The translations under genes and the position numbers were made by a program. Below the pieces are notes generated by a model. It searched no databases, was not told where the DNA came from, and worked only from the letters and a program-made list of their open reading frames with translations. Source: Bacillota bacterium (GTDB lineage: Bacteria > Bacillota > Dethiobacteria > DTU022 > JAAZDU01). From it: a stretch of 15,222 nucleotides of DNA. Shown here one piece after another: positions 10,401 to 15,222 of the stretch (positions are counted from its first letter, which is position 1; every line of letters begins with the position of its first letter). The DNA lies in contig JAAZDU010000040.1 in NCBI GenBank assembly GCA_012512665.1, positions 1-15,222 of the forward strand, written 5' to 3'.

Positions 10401-11191
10401 AAATCATAGCGCTTCGGATCAAAAAAAAGCGACTCAAATAAGGAGCGAGCATTGTCCACATTAAGGGGCTCTCCGGGCCTAAGTCTTTTATATATCTCCA
10501 GGAGAGCTTCTTCAGAATTGTTGGTGTGGTCCTTCTCCAGGGTAGCAGCTATTCTTGGGTCGTGTTCAAAAAGCTCCAATAATTCTGCAGTGCTGCTGAT
10601 GCCTACTGCCCGCAAAAGAACGGTGACAGGAATTTTTCGTGTCCGATCAACGCGGACATAGACCGCTTCATTAACATCGGTCTCAAACTCCAGCCAGGCT
10701 CCCCTGTTTGGTATGATAGTGGCGCTGTAAAGCTCTCTTCCATTATAAAGCTGTTTGCTAAAATATACCCCCGGAGAACGCACTAGCTGGCTGACAATAA
10801 CTCTCTCAGCGCCGTTAATAACAAAAGTTCCATTGTCCGTCATTAGAGGGAAGTCCCCCATAAAAACTTCCTGCTCTTTAACTTCGCCGGTTTCTTTACT
10901 GATAAGACGTACCCTTACACGCAGGGGAGCAGCGTAAGTAGCATCTCTCTCCTTACATTCCTCAACTGAATATTTGGGCTCACCAAGAGAATGTCCAATG
11001 AATTCTAAAACAAGATTTTGGGTAAAATCTTTAATGGGTGATATGTCATCAAACATTTCCTGTAAGCCCTCTTCTAAAAACCAGCGATAGGAACTTTTTT
11101 GCACTTCAATGAGGTTTGGAGGCTCTAAGATCTCCTCAATTCGGGCATAAGTTCTCCTCAACCGCCTGCCCGCCTGGACCTCCTTGAACAT
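7418..11191 (-). CDS. rpoB: DNA-directed RNA polymerase subunit beta
   Basis: Beta forms the other half of the RNA polymerase cleft and the rifampicin pocket. From the ATG at 11191 the protein has 1257 residues. The rifampicin region at about residues 435-461 (nt 9810-9890), [20 protein letters not shown] then [12 protein letters not shown], carries the usual residues at the classical resistance positions (Asp516, His526 and Ser531 in E. coli numbering), so no classical resistance substitution is seen. NYEDA (about 759-763) and [12 protein letters not shown] (about 911-922) mark the active-site region. The last 123 residues form a long, very acidic tail, much longer than in B. subtilis, ending in a small basic patch. 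The frame extends to a GTG at 11203, but GGGGAG at 11203-11208 fits the ATG (11-nt spacer) and overlaps that GTG. It is preceded by its own promoter. Confidence 0.97.
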   Translation of the reverse strand: MFKEVQAGRRLRRTYARIEEILEPPNLIEVQKSSYRWFLEEGLQEMFDDISPIKDFTQNLVLEFIGHSLGEPKYSVEECKERDATYAAPLRVRVRLISKETGEVKEQEVFMGDFPLMTDNGTFVINGAERVIVSQLVRSPGVYFSKQLYNGRELYSATIIPNRGAWLEFETDVNEAVYVRVDRTRKIPVTVLLRAVGISSTAELLELFEHDPRIAATLEKDHTNNSEEALLEIYKRLRPGEPLNVDNARSLFESLFFDPKRYDFAKVGRYKINKKLSLKGRILNRKLAEDVKSPDSEILARKGTTIDDKLVKLFEENFINSVKVVSAEGRNCVVLNNKSAGNEVKHLTKDDIIATVSYLINLNEGLGSVDDIDHLGNRRLRSVGELLQNQFRIGLSRMERVVRERMTIQDVEAITPQALINIRPVIAAIKEFFGSSQLSQFMDQTNPLAELTHKRRLSALGPGGLSRERAGFEVRDVHYSHYGRMCPIETPEGPNIGLIGSLSTFARINEYGFIETPYRRVNKEEGRVTDEIVYLTADDEDEYVIAQANAQLDENGKFLSKRVVCRYKNEILAMSPSEIDYIDVSPKQLVSVATALIPFLENDDANRALMGSNMQRQAVPLLRTEAPLVGTGMEAKAARDSGVVVLALHEGRVIRVTATEIIIKRTEDPDGPNTLIHGRTREIFSDKAASYPLRGCDIYILQKFKRSNQGTCMNQRPVVKKGDYVKRGEIIADGPSTDMGELALGRNILVAFMPWEGYNYEDAILISERLVTDDIFTSIHIEEYESEARDTKLGPEEITRDIPNVGEDALRDLDERGIIRVGAEVRAGDILVGKVTPKGETELTAEERLLRAIFGEKAREVRDTSLRVPHGEQGRVVDVKVFSREDGDELSPGVNQLVRVYVAQKRKISEGDKMAGRHGNKGVIAKILPVEDMPFLPDGTPVDIVLNPLGVPSRMNIGQIMEAHLGWAAKTLGIHIASPVFDGANEDDVLNCLKEAGLPEDGKTILYDGRTGEPFDNEITVGYVYMLKLAHLVDDKIHARSTGPYSLVTQQPLGGKAQFGGQRFGEMEVWALEAYGASYTLQEMLTVKSDDVVGRVRTYEAIVKGENIPEPGVPESFKVLVKELQSLALDVKVLSEEEGELPMQEEVEDQGPVLDVNIESTEPEEDEPEEDQEEPGEEEGEEDLLEDTPLFTKEELGDETISASDPFSEMEMGEESLADFEEVVEKDNDSDYSDDEEEYWFFKNSKNRRSLKENLPD

Positions 11192-11245
11192 AAAAAAAAT
11201 CACTCCCCGCGCCCAATTTTATAAACCCTTAAAAAAAGGAAAGCC

Positions 11246-11285
11246 GCAGTATACTATAGTTTACTGCTTTGTATAAAATTATACA
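11246..11285 (-). promoter_or_regulatory. Two hairpins in the rpoB leader RNA
   Basis: On the minus strand TGTATAA-TT-TTATACA (11270-11285) is directly followed by GCAGTAAAC, loop TATA, GTATACTGC (11246-11267), a 9-position stem with one mismatch. The sequence GGCTTTCC and then seven T (11231-11237) come next, so the second hairpin resembles a loose terminator ahead of the rpoB start. The stems are seen in the sequence; attenuation is speculative because the T run begins 8 nt after the stem. Confidence 0.4.
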
Positions 11286-11325
11286 TGGGGAAGAACCGTA
11301 GGTAGGTATGTTTAAGCAATGAACT

Positions 11326-11354
11326 ATAATACCATAAGCAAATGCCGTTGTCAA
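11326..11354 (-). promoter_or_regulatory. Very strong rpoB-rpoC promoter
   Basis: On the minus strand a perfect -35 TTGACA (11349-11354) is separated by 17 bp from TATTAT (11326-11331), and the spacer ends in TGG, giving an extended -10. Initiation is expected near 11319, so the rpoB leader is about 128 nt. It lies about 60 bp downstream of the rplL terminator, which shows that rpoBC is transcribed independently as well as by any read-through. The rest of the 11192-11470 gap holds the terminator and leader hairpins only. Confidence 0.85.
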
Positions 11355-11413
11355 CGACCTGCGTATATTTTTGCTGTTACATTTAATATTGCAATTTAAA
11401 GTTCTTTTGGCTT

Positions 11414-11452
11414 ACAATGAAAAAACCGGACTTTTTAAGCCCGGTTCATTGT
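11414..11452 (-). terminator. Intrinsic terminator after rplL
   Basis: On the minus strand AACCGGGC, loop TTAAAAA, GTCCGGTT followed by TTTT makes an 8-bp stem (one G.U pair) with a six-T run. An outer ACAATG/CATTGT pair (11414-11419 with 11447-11452) flanks the hairpin and the T run. It separates the stalk-protein genes from rpoB. In E. coli a partial terminator at this position sets the ratio of L12 to polymerase; a similar role is inferred here. Confidence 0.75.
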
Positions 11453-11470
11453 GCTCTATAATAAAAATAG

Positions 11471-11857
11471 CTACTTCACTTCTACTTCGGCACCTGCTTC
11501 TTCAAGCTTAGCTTTAACAGTTTCGGCCTCTTCCTTGCTAACTTTTTCCTTAACAGGCTTAGGCACCTCATCAACCAGGGCTTTAGCTTCCTTCAGACCT
11601 AAACCTGTAAGCTCACGCACCGCTTTAATAACCTGAATTTTCTTCTGACCTGCTGCTTTTAAAATAACATCAAATTCTGTCTGTTCTTCTTCCTGGGCTT
11701 CCTCGCCAGCTGCTGCAGCAGGGCCAGCGGCCACGGCCACAGCAGGTGCTGCCGCAGAAACACCAAACTCTTCTTCGCAAGCTTTAACCAGTTCCGACAG
11801 CTCCAGCACTGTCATGCCTTTTACTATCTCCAAAACTTCCTTTACTTTATCAGACAT
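11471..11857 (-). CDS. rplL: 50S ribosomal protein L7/L12 (bL12)
   Basis: L12 forms the multimeric flexible stalk that recruits and stimulates the translational GTPases encoded at both ends of this window. The 128 residues show the three expected parts: an N-terminal dimerisation domain (about 1-33), an Ala-, Pro- and Gly-rich hinge with an acidic stretch (about 34-60), and a C-terminal factor-binding domain (about 61-128) with [20 protein letters not shown] and [12 protein letters not shown]. The ATG at 11857 is preceded by AAAGGAGG at 11868-11875 with a 10-nt spacer, one of the best SDs in the window, which fits the need for several L12 copies per ribosome. It lies 45 bp after rplJ, under the same L10 leader, and is followed by a terminator. 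Confidence 0.98.
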   Translation of the reverse strand: MSDKVKEVLEIVKGMTVLELSELVKACEEEFGVSAAAPAVAVAAGPAAAAGEEAQEEEQTEFDVILKAAGQKKIQVIKAVRELTGLGLKEAKALVDEVPKPVKEKVSKEEAETVKAKLEEAGAEVEVK

Positions 11858-11902
11858 TAAAACTTATCCTCCTTTATATATATAATATTACAATTTTTTG
11901 CT

Positions 11903-12427
11903 TTACGCACTTTCCTTTTTTTCTTTCACTGCCTGCAGCACATAAACAAAGTTACGCAAGTTGGCCTGCAAAACTCCCACAAAAGAGCTAAGAGGTGCTG
12001 CCAGACCGCCTACCGCCCTGGCGATTAATACTTCGCGAGACGGCAAATCGGAAAGAGCTTTAACCTCATCTTTTCCTAAAAGCTTACCTTCCAGCATCCC
12101 TGCCTTAACCTTAAGCTGTGTATGCTCTTTAGCGTACTTCATCAGCAGCTGGGCTGGTACTACAGGATCCTCAAACCCAAAAGTGATAGCCGTTTGTCCT
12201 TCTAAAAAGTCATTCAGGCTGTCCAGCCCAATATCTTTAACGGCAATCTTGGCCAAGGTGTTCTTAACAACCTTAATTTCTGCTTGCTGCTCTTGAAGCT
12301 GACGGCGCAAAAGGTTAAAATTAGAGACATTGAGGCCGCGATAATCAGCCAGGATCATAACCCTGGCCCGGGCAAACTTTTCTTTTAATTCAGCCACCTG
12401 CTGTTCCTTTTCCTGCCGTGTTGCCAA
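11903..12427 (-). CDS. rplJ: 50S ribosomal protein L10 (uL10)
   Basis: L10 anchors L12 dimers to 23S rRNA near L11 and is also the autoregulator of its own operon. I start it at the TTG at 12427, giving 174 residues beginning MATRQEKEQQVAELKEKFAR, the normal L10 N-terminus, with AAGGGGG at 12435-12441 and a 7-nt spacer. The frame extends six codons to a GTG at 12445, but those codons contain this SD and have none of their own. Conserved features include ILADYRGLNVSNFNLLRRQL, KVVKNTLAKIA and the C-terminal alpha helix that binds L12. The L10 leader and attenuator lie immediately upstream, so expression is expected to fall when L10-L12 complex is in excess. Confidence 0.96.
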   Translation of the reverse strand: MATRQEKEQQVAELKEKFARARVMILADYRGLNVSNFNLLRRQLQEQQAEIKVVKNTLAKIAVKDIGLDSLNDFLEGQTAITFGFEDPVVPAQLLMKYAKEHTQLKVKAGMLEGKLLGKDEVKALSDLPSREVLIARAVGGLAAPLSSFVGVLQANLRNFVYVLQAVKEKKESA

Positions 12428-12434
12428 ATTTACA

Positions 12435-12441
12435 CCCCCTT
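12435..12441 (-). promoter_or_regulatory. G-rich SD deciding the rplJ start
   Basis: AAGGGGG lies 7 nt before the TTG at 12427. It falls inside the longer open frame, so the upstream GTG at 12445 is unlikely to be the start. The heptamer is identical to the one proposed for rpoC. Confidence 0.65.
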
Positions 12442-12471
12442 CCACGCCCTGATGAAATGACTATGTGCTTT

Positions 12472-12504
12472 AAATAAAAAGGTCTCCGCAGAAATACGAA
12501 GACC
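12472..12504 (-). terminator. Attenuator terminator of the rplJ leader
   Basis: On the minus strand GGTCTTCG, loop TATTTCTG, CGGAGACC (12481-12504) forms an 8-bp stem with one T.G wobble, followed by TTTTTATTT. It stands 45 bp before the rplJ start, so it is a conditional terminator within the L10 leader and not the end of the rplA unit. Confidence 0.8.
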
Positions 12505-12590
12505 GACAGAGTTGTTGTCGAAGCCTCGGCTGGCAGAATTAAGCCTCTTTGAAATTTGGCACCAGCATTCTACGGCGATAAACCGATTTT
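12472..12590 (-). promoter_or_regulatory. L10 (rplJL) leader: ribosomal-protein-responsive attenuator
   Basis: The position between rplA and rplJ and the segments GCCGTAGA, GCTGGTGCC, GAGGCTTAAT and GCCAGCCGAGG match the L10 leader known in Firmicutes, where L10(L12)4 binding causes transcription attenuation. On the minus strand GCTGG (12562-12566) pairs with CCAGC (12529-12533), and GCC (12574-12576) can pair with GGC (12523-12525), forming the likely protein-bound fold. An alternative antiterminator pairs CGAGG-CTT-CGACA (12516-12528) with TGTCG-GT-CTTCG (12497-12508) around the loop ACAACTC. That fold uses the 5' arm of the terminator at 12481-12504 and competes with the protein-bound fold for GG at 12524-12525. 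Repression of rplJL by excess L10-L12 follows from the known family mechanism. Confidence 0.85.
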
Positions 12591-12614
12591 TTTTCTTTTA
12601 GTTTATCAAAAAAA

Positions 12615-13319
12615 CTATTTACCAAGCATAGCCGCTTTCTGCGGGCTAATTTTAATACCAGGCCCCATGGTAGAACTTACGACAATATTGCGCAAATATT
12701 GTCCTTTGGCGGCTGGGGGTTTCGCCCTGATAAGTGCCTCTATCATGCTATAAAAATTGCGCAATAGATCATCTTTAGAAAAGGATACCTTGCCAATAGG
12801 GACGTGTATATTTCCCGCCTTATCCACGCGGTATTCTACTTTGCCAGCCTTAATTTCTTGTACTGCCCTGGCCACATCCATGGTCACCGTCCCCGTTTTT
12901 GGGTTGGGCATCATACCGCGAGGGCCAAGGATACGGCCCAGCTTGCCCACAATACTCATCACATCGGGCGTAGCTACTGCCACATCAAAGTCAAGCCAGC
13001 CCTGCTGCACTTTGGCAGCCAGTTCCTCAGCGCCCACATAATCGGCGCCTGCTTCTTCAGCTTCTTTAGCTTTTTCACCTTTGGCAAAAACAACCACCTT
13101 AACTTCCTTGCCGGTGCCGCAGGGAAGCACAACAGCGCCTCTAACCTGTTGGTCCGCATGCTTAGGGTTTACGCCAAGCCTCACAGCTAACTCCACACTC
13201 TCGTCAAAAGAAGCAAAAGCCAGTTCTTTTACCATCTCCAGAGCTTCAGCGGGGTCGTACAATGCATTGCGGTCAACCTTTTTCTTAGCATCCGTGTAAC
13301 GTTTTCCTCTAGGAGCCAC
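12615..13319 (-). CDS. rplA: 50S ribosomal protein L1 (uL1)
   Basis: L1 forms the mobile L1 stalk that contacts deacylated tRNA leaving the E site. The 234 residues match the family length. The sequence begins [16 protein letters not shown] and contains the hallmark [18 protein letters not shown] and, near the end, the STMGPGIKI strand. The start codon is GTG at 13319, supported by AAGGAGG at 13327-13333 with a 7-nt spacer and by the conserved N-terminus. It follows rplK by 63 bp. In E. coli L1 represses the L11-L1 operon translationally; no obvious L1 target stem was recognised ahead of rplK here. The L10 leader begins about 25 nt after the stop. Confidence 0.98.
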   Translation of the reverse strand: MAPRGKRYTDAKKKVDRNALYDPAEALEMVKELAFASFDESVELAVRLGVNPKHADQQVRGAVVLPCGTGKEVKVVVFAKGEKAKEAEEAGADYVGAEELAAKVQQGWLDFDVAVATPDVMSIVGKLGRILGPRGMMPNPKTGTVTMDVARAVQEIKAGKVEYRVDKAGNIHVPIGKVSFSKDDLLRNFYSMIEALIRAKPPAAKGQYLRNIVVSSTMGPGIKISPQKAAMLGK

Positions 13320-13382
13320 TTTAAAACCTCCTTGTGGTGCAAGCGAATTTATTCTCCCACATATATATTTGCTCTTTTTGCT

Positions 13383-13811
13383 CTATCCCTCAACCAGAAC
13401 ACCCATACTGCGGGCGGTTCCTTCAACCATGCGCATTGCTGCCTCAATATCGGTAGCATTAAGATCCTCCATTTTAGAAGCAGCGATCTCCCTTATCTTT
13501 TCCCGGGAAATAGTGCCAACTTTAACTCTATTGGGCTCACCTGAACCTTTATCCAGCCCCATTGCTTTTTTAATTAAGACAGCAGCGGGAGGAGTTTTGG
13601 TTATAAAAGAAAAAGACCTGTCAGCGTAAACAGTTATCTCCACCGGGATAATAAGACCGCCCTGGGCTGCAGTTTTTTCATTAAACTCTTTACAGAAGGC
13701 CATTATATTGACTCCATGCTGCCCTAAGGCTGAGCCTACAGGGGGAGCCGGAGTAGCTTTTCCTGCTGGTATTTGCAGTTTTATAACACCTGCCACTTTT
13801 TTCTTTGCCAT
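13383..13811 (-). CDS. rplK: 50S ribosomal protein L11 (uL11)
   Basis: L11 binds the 23S rRNA GTPase-associated centre next to L10, helps EF-G and EF-Tu turnover and is required for RelA-type sensing of uncharged tRNA. From the ATG at 13811 the protein is 142 residues (141 in B. subtilis). The N-terminal [16 protein letters not shown] with its proline-rich turn, where thiostrepton acts, and the C-terminal rRNA-binding domain ([10 protein letters not shown], then GSGEPNR) are intact. The frame extends three codons to a GTG at 13820, but that GTG overlaps the GGGGTGA that serves as SD for the ATG (8-nt spacer). It lies 18 bp after nusG. Confidence 0.97.
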   Translation of the reverse strand: MAKKKVAGVIKLQIPAGKATPAPPVGSALGQHGVNIMAFCKEFNEKTAAQGGLIIPVEITVYADRSFSFITKTPPAAVLIKKAMGLDKGSGEPNRVKVGTISREKIREIAASKMEDLNATDIEAAMRMVEGTARSMGVLVEG

Positions 13812-13829
13812 TTTTTTCACCCCATGACT

Positions 13830-14360
13830 TTAAAGTTTTTCTACCTGATCAAAATTTAATTCGACAGGAGTGTCTCTACCAAACATGGAAACCATAACTT
13901 TTAACTTGTAGCGATCGTAATTAATTTCTTCAATCGAACCGATAAAATTGCTAAAGGGCCCGCCAATGACCCTGACTTGCTCTTTTAAAGAAAAGTCTGC
14001 CTTTGGCTTCGCTTCATCCATACCCATCTGCTTTAAAATCTGCGCCACTTCTTCTTCTGAAAGAGGAATAGGGCGGGATCCAGGGCCCACAAAGCCAGTG
14101 ACTCCCGGCGTATTTCGTACCACATACCAAGAATCATCTTCCATTATCATCTCCACCAGGACATAACCAGGAAATACTTTGCGCAGAATAGTTTTTCGCT
14201 GACCGCCTTTGGTCTCAATTTCTTTTTCCATAGGTACCAGTACACGAAAAATTTTATCCTGCATTTCCATTGATTCAACCCGTTTGTCCAAGTTGGTTTT
14301 AACTTTATTTTCATAACCGGCATAGGTGTGTATAACATACCAATGCTTTTCCTTGGTCAT
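13830..14360 (-). CDS. nusG: Transcription termination/antitermination protein NusG
   Basis: NusG is the universal elongation factor that clamps onto RNA polymerase and can link it to the ribosome. The 176 residues comprise the NGN domain (about 1-120), with WYVIHTYAGYENKVKTNL, KVFPGYVLVEM and NTPGVTGFVG, and a C-terminal KOW domain (about 123-176) with EQVRVIGGPFSNFIGSIEEI. The ATG at 14360 is the first possible start after the stop of secE, whose frame it shares. It has no normal Shine-Dalgarno: the nearest G-rich stretch, AAAGGGG (14384-14390), is 23 nt away, with a small AAAGA-GCT-TCTTT hairpin between. It is 39 bp after secE. Confidence 0.97.
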   Translation of the reverse strand: MTKEKHWYVIHTYAGYENKVKTNLDKRVESMEMQDKIFRVLVPMEKEIETKGGQRKTILRKVFPGYVLVEMIMEDDSWYVVRNTPGVTGFVGPGSRPIPLSEEEVAQILKQMGMDEAKPKADFSLKEQVRVIGGPFSNFIGSIEEINYDRYKLKVMVSMFGRDTPVELNFDQVEKL

Positions 14361-14399
14361 TAAAGATGAAAGAAGCTCTTTTGCCCCTTTCTTCCCCCT

Positions 14400-14591
14400 T
14401 TACTGAAGGATAGCCCTTAAAACTGCCGTAAAGCCAGTGTCCAAAAGCCAGAAAAAGGCACCCACCACTAAGATAGTTACAATGACAATAGATGAAAAAA
14501 GGGTCACCTGCCTACGGTCTGGCCAATGCACTTTTTTAAGCTCGGCTTTTATATTATTAAATAGCTTGCGCAGATTACTGAGCCACTTCAT
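14400..14591 (-). CDS. secE: Preprotein translocase subunit SecE
   Basis: SecE clamps the SecY channel in the cytoplasmic membrane. The single-spanning short form is seen: an amphipathic N-terminal helix ending in the conserved AELKKVHWPDRRQV, then one membrane segment (LFSSIVIVTILVVGAFFWLL) and a short tail. I start at the ATG at 14591 (63 residues) because AAAGGA lies 9 nt upstream. The frame continues eight codons to a TTG at 14615 (71 residues), which has no SD at normal distance and is inside an inverted repeat; both lengths are within the family range, so the choice is moderate. Its place between rpmG and nusG is the near-universal one. Confidence 0.93.
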   Translation of the reverse strand: MKWLSNLRKLFNNIKAELKKVHWPDRRQVTLFSSIVIVTILVVGAFFWLLDTGFTAVLRAILQ

Positions 14592-14607
14592 GATCTCACT
14601 TCCTTTA

Positions 14608-14648
14608 TCAGCCAAAGCATGATGTTTTCCATCTACTCCTCTGGCTGA
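14608..14648 (-). promoter_or_regulatory. Inverted repeat in the secE leader
   Basis: On the minus strand TCAGCCA (14642-14648) and TGGCTGA (14608-14614) form a perfect 7-bp stem. Inside it GATG-GAAAA-CATC makes a second small hairpin, and an AGGAG lies in the internal loop. The secE SD follows immediately after the outer stem. No T run follows, so it is not a terminator. A role in secE translation is inferred only. Confidence 0.4.
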
Positions 14649-14739
14649 AAGCTTAAAACATAAAGCTTAAGGCATTCTGCTTTAAACAGCAAAATAAAAC
14701 AACCTTAGAATTAAATATTAAATAATATGGTGTTTGCTT

Positions 14740-14889
14740 TTATTTGGTTTCCTTGTGCACAGTATGCCGCCCACAGCGGGGGCAGAACTTCTTCATCTCA
14801 AGGCGATCGGCATTAGTTTTTTTATTTTTATTTGTAGTATAATTTCTCTCTTTACACTCTGTACAAGCTAAATGGATAGTTACCCTCAA
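14740..14889 (-). CDS. rpmG: 50S ribosomal protein L33 (bL33), zinc-type
   Basis: L33 is a small 50S protein near the E site. The 49 residues starting [19 protein letters not shown] carry two CxxC pairs (CTEC and CPRC), so this is the zinc-binding (C+) form; genomes often also keep a zinc-free copy for zinc starvation. The start is a TTG at 14889, fixed by alignment to the family and by GGGGGT at 14897-14902, 7 nt away. The open frame runs upstream to 15018, but the extra 43 codons cross the promoter and are unlike L33. It is the first gene of the unit that continues with secE and nusG. No tRNA gene lies in the 148-bp gap to secE, although some clostridia have one there. Confidence 0.95.
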   Translation of the reverse strand: MRVTIHLACTECKERNYTTNKNKKTNADRLEMKKFCPRCGRHTVHKETK

Positions 14890-14896
14890 TGCTACT

Positions 14897-14902
14897 ACCC
14901 CC
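14897..14902 (-). promoter_or_regulatory. G-only SD of rpmG
   Basis: GGGGGT precedes the TTG start by 7 nt and is the only candidate ribosome binding site in the roughly 30-nt leader. Confidence 0.55.
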
Positions 14903-14926
14903 GTTTTTGAATTAATACCGTCCCTC

Positions 14927-14955
14927 AATTTATCATACATCAAGATGAATGTCAA
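14927..14955 (-). promoter_or_regulatory. Promoter of rpmG-secE-nusG-rplKA
   Basis: On the minus strand a perfect TTGACA (14950-14955) is followed after 17 bp by TAAATT (14927-14932, 4 of 6), and the spacer ends in TGA, giving an extended -10. Initiation near 14920 leaves a leader of about 30 nt. A perfect TATAAT also occurs upstream (14992-14997), but its best -35 is TTGCAT with a 19-bp spacer, so it is a weaker alternative. Confidence 0.65.
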
Positions 14956-15023
14956 CATAAAAGAGCTGCAAGGCCTTAAAGCATAATTATTATTATATAC
15001 TTCATCAATAGCTTTCATGCAAT

Positions 15024-15053
15024 AAAAAGCCGGGAACCTATCCCGGCTTTTTT
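15024..15053 (-). terminator. Intrinsic terminator of the right-hand tuf
   Basis: AAAAAGCCGGGA, loop of 5, TCCCGGCTTTTT is a perfect 12-bp inverted repeat. The GC-rich core GCCGGGA is flanked by A and T runs, so it can end transcription in both directions. On the minus strand it ends tuf 33 bp after the stop codon and insulates it from the rpmG promoter. Confidence 0.92.
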
Positions 15054-15085
15054 GTTCCGGATTTTATTGTTTGGTGTTCGGCATA

Positions 15086-15222
15086 TTACTCCTTTATACC
15101 GGTAACGACTCCGGCGCCTACTGTGCGGCCGCCTTCGCGAATAGCAAAGCGCAAGCCTTCCTCAATGGCTATGGGAGTAATAAGGGTAATAGACATGTTG
15201 ACGTTGTCGCCAGGCATGACCA
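15086..15222 (-). CDS. tuf: Elongation factor Tu, C-terminal part (cut by window edge)
   Basis: Only the last 45 codons and the TAA are present. They read [20 protein letters not shown], then [20 protein letters not shown] and a final E, the domain 3 end of EF-Tu with its invariant [10 protein letters not shown]. This is a separate gene from the tuf start at the left edge: that one lies downstream of fusA, this one upstream of rpmG. Two tuf copies in direct orientation about 15 kb apart are known in several clostridial lineages. A strong terminator follows 33 bp later, so it is likely the last gene of the preceding unit. Confidence 0.97.
   Translation of the reverse strand, partial: VMPGDNVNMSITLITPIAIEEGLRFAIREGGRTVGAGVVTGIKE

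Noticed and set aside
11278..11283. Perfect TATAAT in the rpoB leader
   Set aside because: No -35-like hexamer lies 15-19 bp upstream and it is part of a palindromic hairpin arm. The promoter at 11326-11354 is much better.
14592..14739. Possible tRNA-Trp between rpmG and secE
   Set aside because: Some clostridia have one here, but no acceptor stem, T-loop (GTTCRA) or CCA anticodon arrangement could be found on the minus strand. The gap holds only short inverted repeats and the secE leader.
14740..15018. 92-codon version of L33
   Set aside because: The first 43 codons cross the promoter and have no L33 similarity. The family N-terminus begins at the TTG at 14889.
1..15222. Search for CRISPR arrays, insertion sequences, toxin-antitoxin or phage genes
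   Set aside because: The window is packed with core genes; no tandem repeats with spacers, transposase frames or unexplained minus-strand genes were seen.

Overview
The window is the classic bacterial ribosome and RNA-polymerase supercluster (the str and rif regions), with every gene on the minus strand. Read in the direction of transcription (right to left) the order is: end of one tuf, rpmG, secE, nusG, rplK, rplA, L10 leader, rplJ, rplL, rpoB, rpoC, an L7Ae-type kink-turn protein gene, rpsL, rpsG, fusA, and the start of a second tuf. The L7Ae-type gene between rpoC and rpsL, the Shine-Dalgarno (SD) signals close to AAGGAGG, the zinc-type L33 and the B. subtilis-like rifampicin region of RpoB all point to a Firmicute. 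A tuf copy at both ends of the cluster, and no methyltransferase gene between rplL and rpoB (B. subtilis has one), suggest a clostridial or Peptococcaceae-like lineage. Genus cannot be fixed from this sequence.

Region by region. At 15222-15086 tuf ends, followed by a perfect 12-bp intrinsic terminator (15024-15053). A TTGACA-17-TAAATT promoter (14927-14955) starts the rpmG-secE-nusG-rplK-rplA unit. Between rplA and rplJ lies an L10 autoregulatory leader with visible, mutually exclusive antiterminator and terminator pairings (12472-12590). After rplL there is a terminator, then a very strong extended -10 promoter (TTGACA-17-TATTAT, 11326-11354) and a leader of about 130 nt before rpoB-rpoC. 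A third strong promoter (TTGACA-17-TAAAAT, 3605-3633) overlaps the rpoC stop codon and drives L7Ae-like-rpsL-rpsG-fusA, perhaps reading on into tuf.

The genes form one functional set: translation elongation (EF-Tu, EF-G), ribosomal proteins of the GTPase stalk (L11, L10, L12), L1, L33, the decoding-centre proteins S12 and S7, the beta and beta' subunits of RNA polymerase, the elongation factor NusG that couples transcription and translation, and the SecE translocon subunit. Nothing mobile, CRISPR-like or horizontally acquired is visible.

This is mostly ordinary core genome and I do not see a new multi-gene system. The points most worth a second look are regulatory or local: the legible L10 attenuator, a structured rpoB leader, a hairpin covering the SD of the kink-turn protein gene next to a box C-like sequence, an inverted repeat in front of secE, a long acidic tail on RpoB, and a run of TTG starts paired with unusual all-G SD sequences. 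Several starts given here are shorter than the longest open frame; the reasons are in each entry.
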